A DNA stretch of 64,000 nucleotides from Paenibacillus xylanexedens. Its GTDB lineage: Bacteria; Bacillota; Bacilli; Paenibacillales; Paenibacillaceae. The stretch lies in assembly GCF_007680605.1 (NCBI RefSeq), contig NZ_VEIO01000010.1, positions 62,001 to 126,000 on the forward strand. The letters are read 5' to 3'. Both the position numbers and the translations under genes were made by a program. Shown here in pieces: positions 34,065 through 42,810 of this stretch. Position 1 is the first letter of the stretch, and each line of letters starts with the position of its first letter. The notes beneath the pieces were generated by a model. That model was given only the letters and a program-made list of their open reading frames with translations. It was not told the origin of the DNA and searched no databases.

Positions 34065-35543
34065 ATGAAATCAAAGCTTTCGCCAACACCAGCGGATTGG
34101 ATTAAAACAGCGGCACAGGTCAGCCCATCGGAGCGCCAGATGAGATGGCAGGAGATGGAGTTTTATGCTTTTATTCATTTTACGGTAAACACATTTACGG
34201 ATCGGGAGTGGGGGACGGGGGAAGAGGACCCCGGGATCTTTAACCCTTCTGAACTAAATGCAAAGCAATGGGTGGAGACATGTAAGGACGCAGGCATGAA
34301 GGGGCTGATTTTGACATGTAAACATCATGACGGGTTCTGTCTGTGGCCCAGCCGTTATACGGATCATACGGTCGCAGCAAGCCCATGGCGAAATGGCGCT
34401 GGAGATCTGGTGCGAGAAGTTGCGGATGCCTGTCGTGAAGCCGGGTTGAAATTTGGGGTGTATCTCTCTCCCTGGGATCGTCATGAAGCATGTTACGGGG
34501 ATTCGGGGCGGTATAATGCTTTTTTTCTTGCTCAGCTACGCGAACTGCTGACGAACTACGGTGATATTTTTTGTGTCTGGTTTGATGGAGCATGTGGTGA
34601 GGGGCCAAATGGGAAAAGACAGGTCTATGATTGGGACGCCTATTACGCGCTCATTCGCCAGCTTCAGCCGGAAGCGGTCATCTCGGTCTGCGGCCCGGAC
34701 GTACGTTGGTGTGGCAATGAGGCAGGACATACGCGCGAATCGGAATGGAGCGTTGTACCGGCGCATATGCAGGATAATGAGAAGATTCAGGAGCAGTCGC
34801 AACAGGTGGATGATGGAACTTTTGCGAGGAAGATCAACACACAGGACCGTGATCTGGGGAGTCGAAGCGTTATCCGTGATTATGCTGATCAGCTGGTGTG
34901 GTATCCTGCCGAGGTGAATACCTCGATACGTCCGGGTTGGTTTTATCATGCGAGTGAAGACGATCAGGTCAAAACGCTGGAGGAACTGATTTCCGTTTAT
35001 TACGGCGCCGTGGGCGGCAATGCTTGTTTTTTGCTTAACCTGCCCCCAGACAAGCGTGGTCTGATTCATGAAAATGATGTCCAACGACTGCGCCAGTTAG
35101 GTTCGGTGCTACGTACAACGTTCAGTGAAGACTTAGCGCAAGGCGCACAGGCGAGGGCTTCGGAGACGATGGACGGAGCACATGCAGCTTCACAAGTGCT
35201 AAATCCGGATGGAGAGCGCAAACCAAAAGCTTATTGGTGCCCACGCGAAGGAACAGAGCACGCGTGGATTGAATTGCTTTTGCCCGAAGAAAAGACCTTC
35301 GACCATGTGATATTGATGGAGCATATCCAATCGGGGCAACGGATCGAACGATTCACGCTGGAGGTATGCGGTGAGGATGGTCGGTGGCAGGACATCTATG
35401 CCGGAACGGTGGTTGGATATAAGCGAATTTGCTGTTTTCCAAAAGTGACTGCACGCCGGGTTCGGTTAACCATTCAGGAGTCCAGATGGGTTCCGACGTT
35501 ATCGAAATTCAGCTTATTTTACAGTGAACGGGAGGACATATGA
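34065..35543 (+). CDS. GH29 alpha-L-fucosidase
   Basis: 492 aa. GH29 barrel: FIHFTVNTFTDREWGTGEEDP, CKHHDGFCLWPS (about 89), and nucleophile Asp174 in VWFDGACGEGPNG. The C-terminal third has an F5/8-like beta domain (WIELLLPEEKTFDHVILMEHI, about 405-490). It hydrolyses terminal alpha-fucose. There is no signal peptide. It is coupled to the GH35 gene 1 nt downstream. Fucosidase followed by beta-galactosidase suggests stepwise removal of Fuc then Gal from a side chain. AAGGGAG precedes the ATG. Confidence 0.92.
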   Translation: MKSKLSPTPADWIKTAAQVSPSERQMRWQEMEFYAFIHFTVNTFTDREWGTGEEDPGIFNPSELNAKQWVETCKDAGMKGLILTCKHHDGFCLWPSRYTDHTVAASPWRNGAGDLVREVADACREAGLKFGVYLSPWDRHEACYGDSGRYNAFFLAQLRELLTNYGDIFCVWFDGACGEGPNGKRQVYDWDAYYALIRQLQPEAVISVCGPDVRWCGNEAGHTRESEWSVVPAHMQDNEKIQEQSQQVDDGTFARKINTQDRDLGSRSVIRDYADQLVWYPAEVNTSIRPGWFYHASEDDQVKTLEELISVYYGAVGGNACFLLNLPPDKRGLIHENDVQRLRQLGSVLRTTFSEDLAQGAQARASETMDGAHAASQVLNPDGERKPKAYWCPREGTEHAWIELLLPEEKTFDHVILMEHIQSGQRIERFTLEVCGEDGRWQDIYAGTVVGYKRICCFPKVTARRVRLTIQESRWVPTLSKFSLFYSEREDI

Positions 35544-35544
35544 G

Positions 35545-37356
35545 ATGGCAATACTGACGGTTCAGGGGTCTCGATTCATGCTGGATGGGGAACCGATTCA
35601 GATTCTATCAGGGGCTATTCATTATTTTCGAGTCGTGCCCGAGTATTGGGAAGATCGGCTGCTGAAGCTGAAGGCCTGCGGATTCAACACGGTGGAGACC
35701 TATGTGCCATGGAATATGCATGAGCCGCAGCCAGGAGAATACTGTTTTGAAGGCATGGCGGATGTGGAGCAGTTTGTACGACTTGCGGGAGCTTTAGGGC
35801 TGTATGTGATCGTTCGTCCAAGTCCTTATATCTGTGCGGAGTGGGAGTTTGGAGGCTTGCCGTCCTGGCTGCTTGCGGATGATCATCTGCGGCTTCGTTG
35901 TAGTGATTCGGCGTTTCTGGCGCATGTGGATCGGTATTACGGTGTGCTTTTGCCCAAACTAAAACCTCTTCTGAGCACCTCTGGCGGGCCTATTATCGCA
36001 TTGCAGATTGAAAATGAATACGGTAGCTTCGGGAACGATGCGAGTTATCTGCAATATTTGCGAGAGGGCATGGTGAGGCGGGGCATGGATGTGCTCCTGT
36101 TCACCTCGGATGGGCCAACCGATCATATGCTACAGGCTGGTTCCGTGTCCGGGCACTTGGCAACAGTTAATTTTGGGTCGGGGACCGAGTGGGCGTTTGC
36201 CAAGCTACGTGAATATCAAGCAGAGGAACCGCTCATGTGTATGGAGTTTTGGAATGGCTGGTTCGATCACTGGGGCGAGTCTCATCACACTCGGGAAGCC
36301 GAAGATGTAGCCAAGGTGCTGGAGGAAATGCTGGAGGCGGGCGCATCGGTGAACTTCTACATGTTCCATGGCGGCACGAATTTTGCATTTTATAATGGAG
36401 CGAACTGTCAGCAAAAGGATCAATACGAACCAACCATTACAAGTTATGACTATGACTCTCTGCTTAGCGAATCGGGTGAACCGACAGCGAAATTTTATGC
36501 GGTAAGGGAGGTTCTCTCGCGCTATAGTGGTTCTCAAAAAGATGATCGTGGCTCTGAACCGGGAGATTTGGTTTTACCAGAACCTGTGGGGACAGCCGCT
36601 TATGGCAGAGTCGAGATGGCGCAACACGCTAGTTTGCTTCAGCAACTGAATGCACTGGCTGTTCCAATGCACCGTACAAATCCGGAGCCGATGGAGAAGC
36701 TGGGGCAGGATTACGGATTTATCAGCTATCAGACCCGTATTTCCGGGCCAAGAGAGCGCCAGGAGTTGGCCGTTCAGGAGGTACGTGATCGGGCACTGGT
36801 GTTTGTAGATGGACTTTTACAGGGAGTACTGGAACGCGGAAATTCTACGGGGACGACGATATCCTTTGAAGTACCCGCGGAAGGCACGGAGTTGCTTATT
36901 CTCGTTGAGAATATGGGGCGAATCAATTACGGGCCGTACCTGAGAGATCCGAAGGGAATTACGGAGGGCGTGCGGCATGGATTTCAGTTTTTATACGATT
37001 GGACGATTCATTGTTTGCCGATGACCGATCTTTCGGGTTTATCCTTTGCTGTGCTGTCTGAGCATGAGAGTAGCGTAAGAACAGTAACAGAGGAGCCATT
37101 TTTTTATCGAGGAAGTCTTCATATTGAAAATATATCGGATATAAAGGATACCTTTCTGCGTCTGGACGGCTGGACAAAAGGGGTTGCATTTGTAAACGGA
37201 TTCAATCTGGGGCGCTACTGGAATAAAGGCCCGCAACAGACGTTATATGTCCCTGCTCCGCTTCTCCGTCAAGGGGAGAATGAGATTATCATATTTGAAC
37301 TTCATGGAACGGCAGATGCTGCCGTCATGTTCGTGGATCAGCCGGATTTGGGCTAG
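35545..37356 (+). CDS. GH35 beta-galactosidase
   Basis: 603 aa from the ATG at 35545, with GGGAGG 9 nt upstream and one base after the fucosidase stop; a GTG at 35524 lies inside that gene. GH35 barrel: GAIHYFRVVPEYWEDRLLKLKACGFNTVETYVPWN, acid/base Glu158 (IENEYGS) and nucleophile Glu234 (CMEFWNGWFDHWG). Two beta-sandwich domains end the protein (FVNGFNLGRYWNKGPQQTLYVP). There is no signal peptide. It releases terminal beta-galactose, probably exposed after defucosylation. Confidence 0.93.
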   Translation: MAILTVQGSRFMLDGEPIQILSGAIHYFRVVPEYWEDRLLKLKACGFNTVETYVPWNMHEPQPGEYCFEGMADVEQFVRLAGALGLYVIVRPSPYICAEWEFGGLPSWLLADDHLRLRCSDSAFLAHVDRYYGVLLPKLKPLLSTSGGPIIALQIENEYGSFGNDASYLQYLREGMVRRGMDVLLFTSDGPTDHMLQAGSVSGHLATVNFGSGTEWAFAKLREYQAEEPLMCMEFWNGWFDHWGESHHTREAEDVAKVLEEMLEAGASVNFYMFHGGTNFAFYNGANCQQKDQYEPTITSYDYDSLLSESGEPTAKFYAVREVLSRYSGSQKDDRGSEPGDLVLPEPVGTAAYGRVEMAQHASLLQQLNALAVPMHRTNPEPMEKLGQDYGFISYQTRISGPRERQELAVQEVRDRALVFVDGLLQGVLERGNSTGTTISFEVPAEGTELLILVENMGRINYGPYLRDPKGITEGVRHGFQFLYDWTIHCLPMTDLSGLSFAVLSEHESSVRTVTEEPFFYRGSLHIENISDIKDTFLRLDGWTKGVAFVNGFNLGRYWNKGPQQTLYVPAPLLRQGENEIIIFELHGTADAAVMFVDQPDLG

Positions 37357-37456
37357 AAAAGGAAAATCGGTGAGCCATGCGATTATTGACAATTGCTCAA
37401 TGGACTGGAACAAGGTATACGTTGGGTATGGACACCCATCACAGGAGAGGGAGAGG

Positions 37457-38332
37457 ATGAGGAAGATGAAAGTTGGACTTAGCACGTACAGTCTGCAGCA
37501 AGCGCTGGATCGTAAGGAGCTAACCGTGCCGGATGCTATTCGTTGGATTGCGGAACAGGGCGGGCAGCATGTGGAGATTGTGCCGATGGGCTTCAGTCTG
37601 ATCGACAATCCAGCGTTAATTGAGGAGATCAGAGCTACGGCTCGGGAGGTTGGCATCGACATCTCGAATTATGCCATTGGAGCGAACTTTGCGGTTCAGG
37701 AGAATGCTGAGATTTTGGAAGAAGAAATTCAAAGTGTTATGCGCCATGTAGATGTTGCTGCCACCCTGGGAGTGAAGCTGATGCGCCATGATGTGGCTTT
37801 CCGTCCTGCACCCGAGGGGACTGTAGCGCAGTTTGAAGCCGACCTGCCCGTGCTTGTCAAAGCTTGTCAGCGAATTGCCGACTATGCCGCAGGCTTTGGC
37901 ATTACAACGAGTGTGGAGAACCACGGATATTATGTGCAATCGAGCGAGCGGATTCAGCGGCTGTTACATGAGACGGGGCGGGAAAATTTCAAAACCACAT
38001 TGGATATCGGCAATTTCCTCTGTGTCGATGAAGATCCGGTGAGTGCGGTCAAAAATAACATTCCTTACGCGTCCATCGTTCACGCCAAAGATTTCTACTG
38101 GCGGTCATCCACCCGGAATCCCGGCGAAGGCTGGTTCCAGACCTCCCACGGCAATTATCTGCGCGGGGCCATCGTGGGTCATGGTGATATCGACATGCCG
38201 GAGGTGTTTCGTGTGCTGAAGCGGTCCGGGTATGACGGCTATATCTCGGTTGAATTTGAGGGGATGGAGCACTGCCAGACTGCTTCGCGCATTGCGATGG
38301 ATAATGTGCGCCGTTTGTGGGATGAGGCGTGA
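37457..38332 (+). CDS. Sugar phosphate isomerase/epimerase (TIM barrel)
   Basis: 291 aa from the ATG at 37457, with AGGAGAGGG 5 nt upstream; earlier in-frame codons lack a site. AP-endonuclease-2-type TIM barrel. Metal-site motifs: HVEIVPMG (about 36), TSVENHGYYVQ (about 157), TLDIGNFLCVDEDP (about 182), HAKDFYWR and SVEFEGME. It starts MKVGLSTYSLQQAL, almost the same as the gene at 54757, to which it is a close paralogue. It may be a 3-keto-sugar or inosose-type isomerase working with the next gene, an oxidoreductase. Confidence 0.82.
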   Translation: MRKMKVGLSTYSLQQALDRKELTVPDAIRWIAEQGGQHVEIVPMGFSLIDNPALIEEIRATAREVGIDISNYAIGANFAVQENAEILEEEIQSVMRHVDVAATLGVKLMRHDVAFRPAPEGTVAQFEADLPVLVKACQRIADYAAGFGITTSVENHGYYVQSSERIQRLLHETGRENFKTTLDIGNFLCVDEDPVSAVKNNIPYASIVHAKDFYWRSSTRNPGEGWFQTSHGNYLRGAIVGHGDIDMPEVFRVLKRSGYDGYISVEFEGMEHCQTASRIAMDNVRRLWDEA

Positions 38333-38431
38333 CATTGTGTGGTTAAGTGCCTTGCTATGATCCGGCATCGCTATGCTGTCCCGTGTCGATTTATTTATTG
38401 GTGTGAGGTGCAGTGCAGTTAGGGAGTGGCC

Positions 38432-38460
38432 TGGCATGGCATGGCATGGCATGGCATGGT
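38432..38460. repeat. 5-bp tandem repeat (TGGCA)n
   Basis: Five perfect TGGCA units plus TGGT, about 100 bases before the Gfo/Idh gene. The unit length is not a multiple of three, but the repeat is non-coding, so slippage could only alter a promoter or leader. Confidence 0.85.
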
Positions 38461-38558
38461 GTACGTTTAAATAGAATTCATCCAAAATCGGCTGTATGAA
38501 AGCAACCGCAGAGCTGAAAGGTATTCATTTTCATTTTTAACACTGGAGGGGTAGTGAA

Positions 38559-39617
38559 ATGTCCAAATTGAAGGTCGCCGTCATCGGCGCCGGTTCTATA
38601 TCTGATTGTCACCTGCAAGCGTACGCGAGTAATCCGGAAGTGGAGATTTATGCGATCTGTGATCTGAACGAGACCCGTGCAACAGATGTGGCGAAGCAGT
38701 ATGGGGCATCCCATGTGTTTACGGACTATAAAGACTTGCTCGCTCTGCCGGAAATCGGTTCGGTCAGCATCTGTACTTGGAATGATTCGCATGCCGAGAT
38801 CAGTATTGCTGCGCTGGATGCAGGCAAAAACGTGTTGTGCGAGAAACCGCTCTGCCAGACCGTGGAGGATGCATTAGAGGTAGAAAAAGCCGTTCATCGC
38901 AGTGGTAAGTTGCTACAAGTAGGCTTTGTTCGCCGCTATAGTGACAATGCTCAGATTCTGAAAAAGTTCATCGACGAAGGTGAGCTGGGCGAAATCTACT
39001 ATGCCAAAGCTTCCAGTCTGCGCCGTCTTGGCAACCCGGGTGGCTGGTTTGCGGATAAAAGTCGCTCCGGCGGCGGCCCGTTAATTGATATCGGCGTACA
39101 TGTCATCGACATTTGTTGGTACCTGATGGGTAGACCGAAGGTGAAATCCGTTTCCGCTAACGTCTCCAATCGTCTCGGCAACCGGGCTAACATTCGCAAT
39201 CTTTCGTTCTATAAGGCCGCCGATTACGATGCGGAACAGAACACCGTGGAAGATATGGCGAATGCATTGATCCGTTTTGAGAATGGAGCAAGCCTGATGG
39301 TTGATGTCAGCTTCACTCTCCATGCGAAAGCTGATGAAACAGCGGTTAAGTTGTACGGCGACAAAGGCGGAGCTGAGCTGGAGCCAGAGATTTCGATTAT
39401 AAGCGAGAAGTTCGATACCATTCTGAACATGACACCGCAGGTCGATTTTAAATCCTTTGACTTCATAGGCTCGTTCCGCAATGAAATTAACCACTTTATC
39501 GACAGTACGCAAGGCAGAAAAGAAACCCTTAGCCCCGTCGGGGACGGTGTGGAAGTCATGAAAATGCTGTGCGCCATCTACGAATCCGCACGCGAGGGCA
39601 AGGAGATCACGTTGTAA
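38559..39617 (+). CDS. Gfo/Idh/MocA family oxidoreductase
   Basis: 352 aa. Rossmann start KVAVIGAGSISDCHLQAY (Gly-rich loop at about 8-14). NDSHAEISIAALDAGKNVLCEKPL carries the conserved EKP Lys (about 95). The C-terminal domain has GGPLIDIGVHVIDICWYLMG (about 168-187), with the Asp/His pair of the family. These enzymes oxidise or epimerise sugars with NAD(P). With the isomerase upstream and the fucosidase downstream, it probably handles a monosaccharide released by the locus; the exact substrate is unknown. GGAGGGG precedes the ATG. Confidence 0.9.
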   Translation: MSKLKVAVIGAGSISDCHLQAYASNPEVEIYAICDLNETRATDVAKQYGASHVFTDYKDLLALPEIGSVSICTWNDSHAEISIAALDAGKNVLCEKPLCQTVEDALEVEKAVHRSGKLLQVGFVRRYSDNAQILKKFIDEGELGEIYYAKASSLRRLGNPGGWFADKSRSGGGPLIDIGVHVIDICWYLMGRPKVKSVSANVSNRLGNRANIRNLSFYKAADYDAEQNTVEDMANALIRFENGASLMVDVSFTLHAKADETAVKLYGDKGGAELEPEISIISEKFDTILNMTPQVDFKSFDFIGSFRNEINHFIDSTQGRKETLSPVGDGVEVMKMLCAIYESAREGKEITL

Positions 39618-39622
39618 AAATC

Positions 39623-39776
39623 ATTTACATGTGAAACGGAGAGTGCAGAACCAATCTGGAGAAGCGGAGCGCTCGCCTTTACCACCGGATTTCCCCATCA
39701 GGGAAATAATTCGAAGAAATCCGGGGGTAACAGCGCTCGGAGGATTGTTCTGACCGCGGAGTGCCCCAGTGTAAAT
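39623..39776 (+). repeat. Dispersed structured repeat, copy B (subtype 2)
   Basis: 154 nt bounded by ATTTACAT/GTGTAAAT, starting 6 bases after the oxidoreductase stop. Arms: CAGAACCAATC with GATTGTTCTG (one bulged C), and TTACCACCGGATTT with AAATCCGGGGGTAA around a TTTCCCC/GGGAAA hairpin. CGGAG motifs lie on both strands inside the terminal stem. It lacks the AAAGCTTTC side hairpin of subtype 1. Confidence 0.8.
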
Positions 39777-39892
39777 CCACCAGGTGATCTTAAGTCATTT
39801 GTTCTACCCAAAACGGAGGAAATAGGTAACCCGACGTAACCAGTTACCCGATCGACGAGGTGAAACCGTCTTAGGCCGTTGTAAAAACATCC

Positions 39893-40047
39893 ATTTACAC
39901 GTGAAACGGAGAGTGCAGAACCAATCTGGAGAAGCGGAGCGCTCGCCTTTACCCCCGGATTTCCCCATCAGGGAAATAATTCGAAGAAATCCGGGGGTAA
40001 CCAGCGATCGAAAGATGGTACTGCAATCGGAGTGCCCTAGTGTAAAT
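39893..40047 (+). repeat. Dispersed structured repeat, copy C (subtype 2)
   Basis: 155 nt, same 5' half as copy B almost base for base. Its inner stem, TTACCCCCGGATTT/AAATCCGGGGGTAA, is now perfect. The 3' arm is different (AGATGGTACTGC) yet still pairs with the 5' GCAGAACCAATCT. Shared flanks (GTTGTAAAAA before both copies) show that B and C arose by a tandem duplication with a 270-base period. The fucosidase ribosome site begins 30 bases further on. Confidence 0.8.
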
Positions 40048-40096
40048 CCTATCTTTTTATAACGCGAGAAATTTCAACTAAAGGAGATGATTTATT

Positions 40097-41509
40097 TTGA
40101 CTCAAACCAACCTCCCCCTGCCGGAGCAGGAAGAGCACATCGTTGAAGCAGGCGTACACAACTTTAGTAAAGAGGACGAGTGGGTGAAGCCGGAAGATCC
40201 CTTGCTGCTGGAGCGGCTGGAATGGTTCAAAGATCAGAAACTCGGTTTGATGATGCACTGGGGGCCATACTCGCAGCTCGGCTTGGTGGAATCGTGGGCG
40301 CTGAGCGATGAGGATGGCGACTGGTCGCGGGATGATGTGGACTGGACGGACGATATGGAGGACTTCAAGCGTGAATATTTTGACCTGAACAAAACGTTCA
40401 ATCCGATTCGGTTCCAGCCCGAGGAATGGGCACAGATGGCCGCCGACAACGGCTTTAAATACTTCCTGTTTACGACCAAGCATCATGACGGCTTCTGCAT
40501 GTGGGATACCAAAACGACCGATTACCGAATCACAGGCAAGGACACGCCGTTCCACAAGCACAAATATGCCGATATCTGCCGGGTGTTGTTCGATGCCTTT
40601 CGAGCGAAAGGGCTCGGCATCTCGGCGTACTTTTCCAAAGCGGACTGGCACACACCGTATTACTGGGCACCAGGCATGGAGCGCGGACGCCATATGTGGC
40701 GCGGGCCTTCCTATGATCCGCACAAGTATCCCTGGATGTGGGAAAAGTTCGTGGAGTTCACCCATGAGCAGATCATGGAACTGTTGACGAATTACGGACG
40801 GATCGAGTGTTTGTGGCTCGATGCAGGCTGGGTACGTGAAGGGCGCCACGGTCAGGATATCCGGCTTGGTGAAGTGGTCGAGCGGGCGAGAAAGAGCACG
40901 CAGCCTTGGCTTCTGTCCGCAGATCGCACCGTAGGCGGGCCGTATGAGAACATCGTCACCCCGGAGCAGACGATCCCGGAGCATCCGATGAATATCCCGT
41001 GGGAGAGTTGCATTACCGTCGGGCATTCGTTTGCTTTTGGCTTCGATGATCAGTACAAATCAGGACGGCAGCTTGCACATATTTTGCTCGAGGTGGTATC
41101 CAAAGGCGGGAATCTGGCACTGAATGTCGGGCCGCAGCCGGACGGACGTCTACCCAAAGGGGCCATTCGAGGTATCCAGGGACTGGGCGAGTGGCTGAAC
41201 ACACACGGCGAAGGGATCTATGGCACCCGCATTTGCGCACCGTATTACACGAAGGAGTGGGCATTCACACAGAAAGAAGACATGCACACCGTCTATGCCT
41301 TTCGCATGTATCGCAACGAGAGCGAGACCCCGGAAGAGCGACTGATCATTCCTTATATGGAAAAGGTGGAGCGTGTTGAACTCGTCGGTACGAATGACGT
41401 ACTTTCGTTTCAGCAGACGGAAGAAGGGCTGCTCGTGGAGTTGCCACGATCCGCTGCAAGCAACCAAGCACCCATCACTCATACATTCAGATTGATCACC
41501 AAATCATAA
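40097..41509 (+). CDS. Second GH29 alpha-L-fucosidase
   Basis: 470 aa from the TTG at 40097 (AAAGGAGATGATT upstream). GH29 marks: LGLMMHWGPYSQLG, TTKHHDGFCMWDTKTTDYR (about 133), nucleophile Asp242 in CLWLDAGWV, and SKGGNLALNVGPQPDG (about 335). It lacks the C-terminal F5/8-like domain of the first fucosidase and has an acidic N-terminal extension. The two probably differ in linkage preference. There is no signal peptide. Confidence 0.9.
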   Translation: MTQTNLPLPEQEEHIVEAGVHNFSKEDEWVKPEDPLLLERLEWFKDQKLGLMMHWGPYSQLGLVESWALSDEDGDWSRDDVDWTDDMEDFKREYFDLNKTFNPIRFQPEEWAQMAADNGFKYFLFTTKHHDGFCMWDTKTTDYRITGKDTPFHKHKYADICRVLFDAFRAKGLGISAYFSKADWHTPYYWAPGMERGRHMWRGPSYDPHKYPWMWEKFVEFTHEQIMELLTNYGRIECLWLDAGWVREGRHGQDIRLGEVVERARKSTQPWLLSADRTVGGPYENIVTPEQTIPEHPMNIPWESCITVGHSFAFGFDDQYKSGRQLAHILLEVVSKGGNLALNVGPQPDGRLPKGAIRGIQGLGEWLNTHGEGIYGTRICAPYYTKEWAFTQKEDMHTVYAFRMYRNESETPEERLIIPYMEKVERVELVGTNDVLSFQQTEEGLLVELPRSAASNQAPITHTFRLITKS

Positions 41510-41520
41510 AACCACATGTC

Positions 41521-41564
41521 AATTCCGGGGGAGATATCAACGCCTCCGGAATTTTATTTTTTGT
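41521..41564 (+). terminator. Terminator after second fucosidase
   Basis: AATTCCGG and CCGGAATT pair, with extra G/C pairs inside, followed by TTATTTTTT. Confidence 0.8.
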
Positions 41565-41693
41565 ACATAGAACATAAAGAACCCCACAGTTCATGAATTC
41601 AAACGCTTGCTACACAAGGGTTTTTAGAATAAAGAGAGGTCGGAGAAAATTGCAAATTGATCAATAAGCACCCAGCGAGGTACTATCAAATCA

Positions 41694-41707
41694 AGAAAGC
41701 GCTACCT
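41694..41707. promoter_or_regulatory. Possible cre site upstream of the Lpl-type transporter
   Basis: AGAAAGCGCTACCT matches the cre core (GAAANCGCT), with mismatches at both ends. It lies about 115 bases before the first permease in a 314-base gap that otherwise holds only a terminator. Confidence 0.3.
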
Positions 41708-41823
41708 GATATGAATGTTAACATCGATTGGATTCAAAGCAATGAATGAGCATCAAAAACAAACATTTAAGGGATCTGAATGTAATGTATTATTACACTT
41801 GAGGCTGAGAAGGAGTGACGCAA

Positions 41824-42801
41824 ATGAGTCAAGGTACAGAAAGCATACCTGCGAACATGGAGCTGCAACAATTACGTCAGACAGCGCCCAAGAAGCAGCA
41901 TCCGTTCATCAAAAGCTTCAAAAAGCACTGGGAGCTGTACCTGCTTGTGCTGCCTCCGGTGTTGTATCTACTGATCTTCAAATACATTCCGATGGTGGGT
42001 GTGCAGATTGCCTTTAAAGATTTCAGCGTGGTCAAAGGCATCTGGGGTAGCCCATGGGTGGGGCTTAAACATTTTGAAGCCTTCTTCAATTCCCCGAACT
42101 TCTGGCTGCTGATCAAGAACACCATTGGCATCAGCTTTTATTCCCTCATTGCCGGTTTCCCTATACCGATCTTGCTGGCCTTGGCGCTGAACGAGATTCG
42201 AACGGGTTATTTTAAAAAGACCGTACAGATGGTCACGTACGCACCGCATTTTATCTCCACCGTGGTCATGGTATCCATCATCATTCTGATGCTTTCCCCC
42301 CATGTGGGCGTTGTAGACAAGTTATTTAGCTGGCTGGGCTTCCCGATGACCAACTTCATGGGTATCCCTGAATATTTCAAATCGATCTATGTCTGGTCGG
42401 GTGTATGGCAGGGCATGGGGTACTCCTCGATTATTTACATCGCGGCTCTGGCCGGAGTTGATCCGTCTCTGTACGAAGCAGCCAAGATGGATGGCGCCTC
42501 AAGGTTGCGAAAAATCTGGCACATTGACCTTCCAACGCTTGTCCCGGTGACCGTGATTATGTTGATTCTAAGTCTGGGCAGCATTATGGGCGTAGGTTTC
42601 GAGAAAATTTATCTCATGCAAAATCCGCTGAATACGAGCGCATCGGAGGTCATCTCCACGTACGTGTACAAGGTCGGTCTGATTGGAGCGAATTTCAGCT
42701 TCTCCGCGGCAGTTGGTTTCTTTAACTCGATCATTAACCTGATTCTGCTGGTCATCGTCAACAGCATTTCCCGTAAAGTATCCGAGAACAGCTTGTGGTA
42801 A
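41824..42801 (+). CDS. Oligosaccharide ABC permease, LplB type
   Basis: 325 aa from the ATG at 41824 (AAGGAG 8 nt upstream). A cytoplasmic tail of about 25 residues precedes six membrane segments (LYLLVLPPVLYLLIFKYIPMVGVQIAFKDF). The EAA loop at about 218 reads EAAKMDGASRLRKIWHIDLP. It belongs to the LplB/YtcP group that imports large oligosaccharides in Bacillus and Paenibacillus. It forms an operon with the next permease (9-nt gap) and the binding protein. No ATPase gene is present. Confidence 0.9.
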   Translation: MSQGTESIPANMELQQLRQTAPKKQHPFIKSFKKHWELYLLVLPPVLYLLIFKYIPMVGVQIAFKDFSVVKGIWGSPWVGLKHFEAFFNSPNFWLLIKNTIGISFYSLIAGFPIPILLALALNEIRTGYFKKTVQMVTYAPHFISTVVMVSIIILMLSPHVGVVDKLFSWLGFPMTNFMGIPEYFKSIYVWSGVWQGMGYSSIIYIAALAGVDPSLYEAAKMDGASRLRKIWHIDLPTLVPVTVIMLILSLGSIMGVGFEKIYLMQNPLNTSASEVISTYVYKVGLIGANFSFSAAVGFFNSIINLILLVIVNSISRKVSENSLW

Positions 42802-42810
42802 AGGAGGAGT

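Noticed and set aside
39777..39892. Third repeat copy or regulatory RNA in the spacer between B and C
   Set aside because: The spacer has a GGTAAC/GTTACC inverted repeat, but no CGGAG-stem arrangement or terminal ATTTACAC/GTGTAAAT pair, so I could not support a separate element.
40049..41026. 325-codon minus-strand frame opposite the second fucosidase
   Set aside because: Long only because of the GC-rich codon pattern of the sense gene; it also runs into the intergenic repeat and has no domain.
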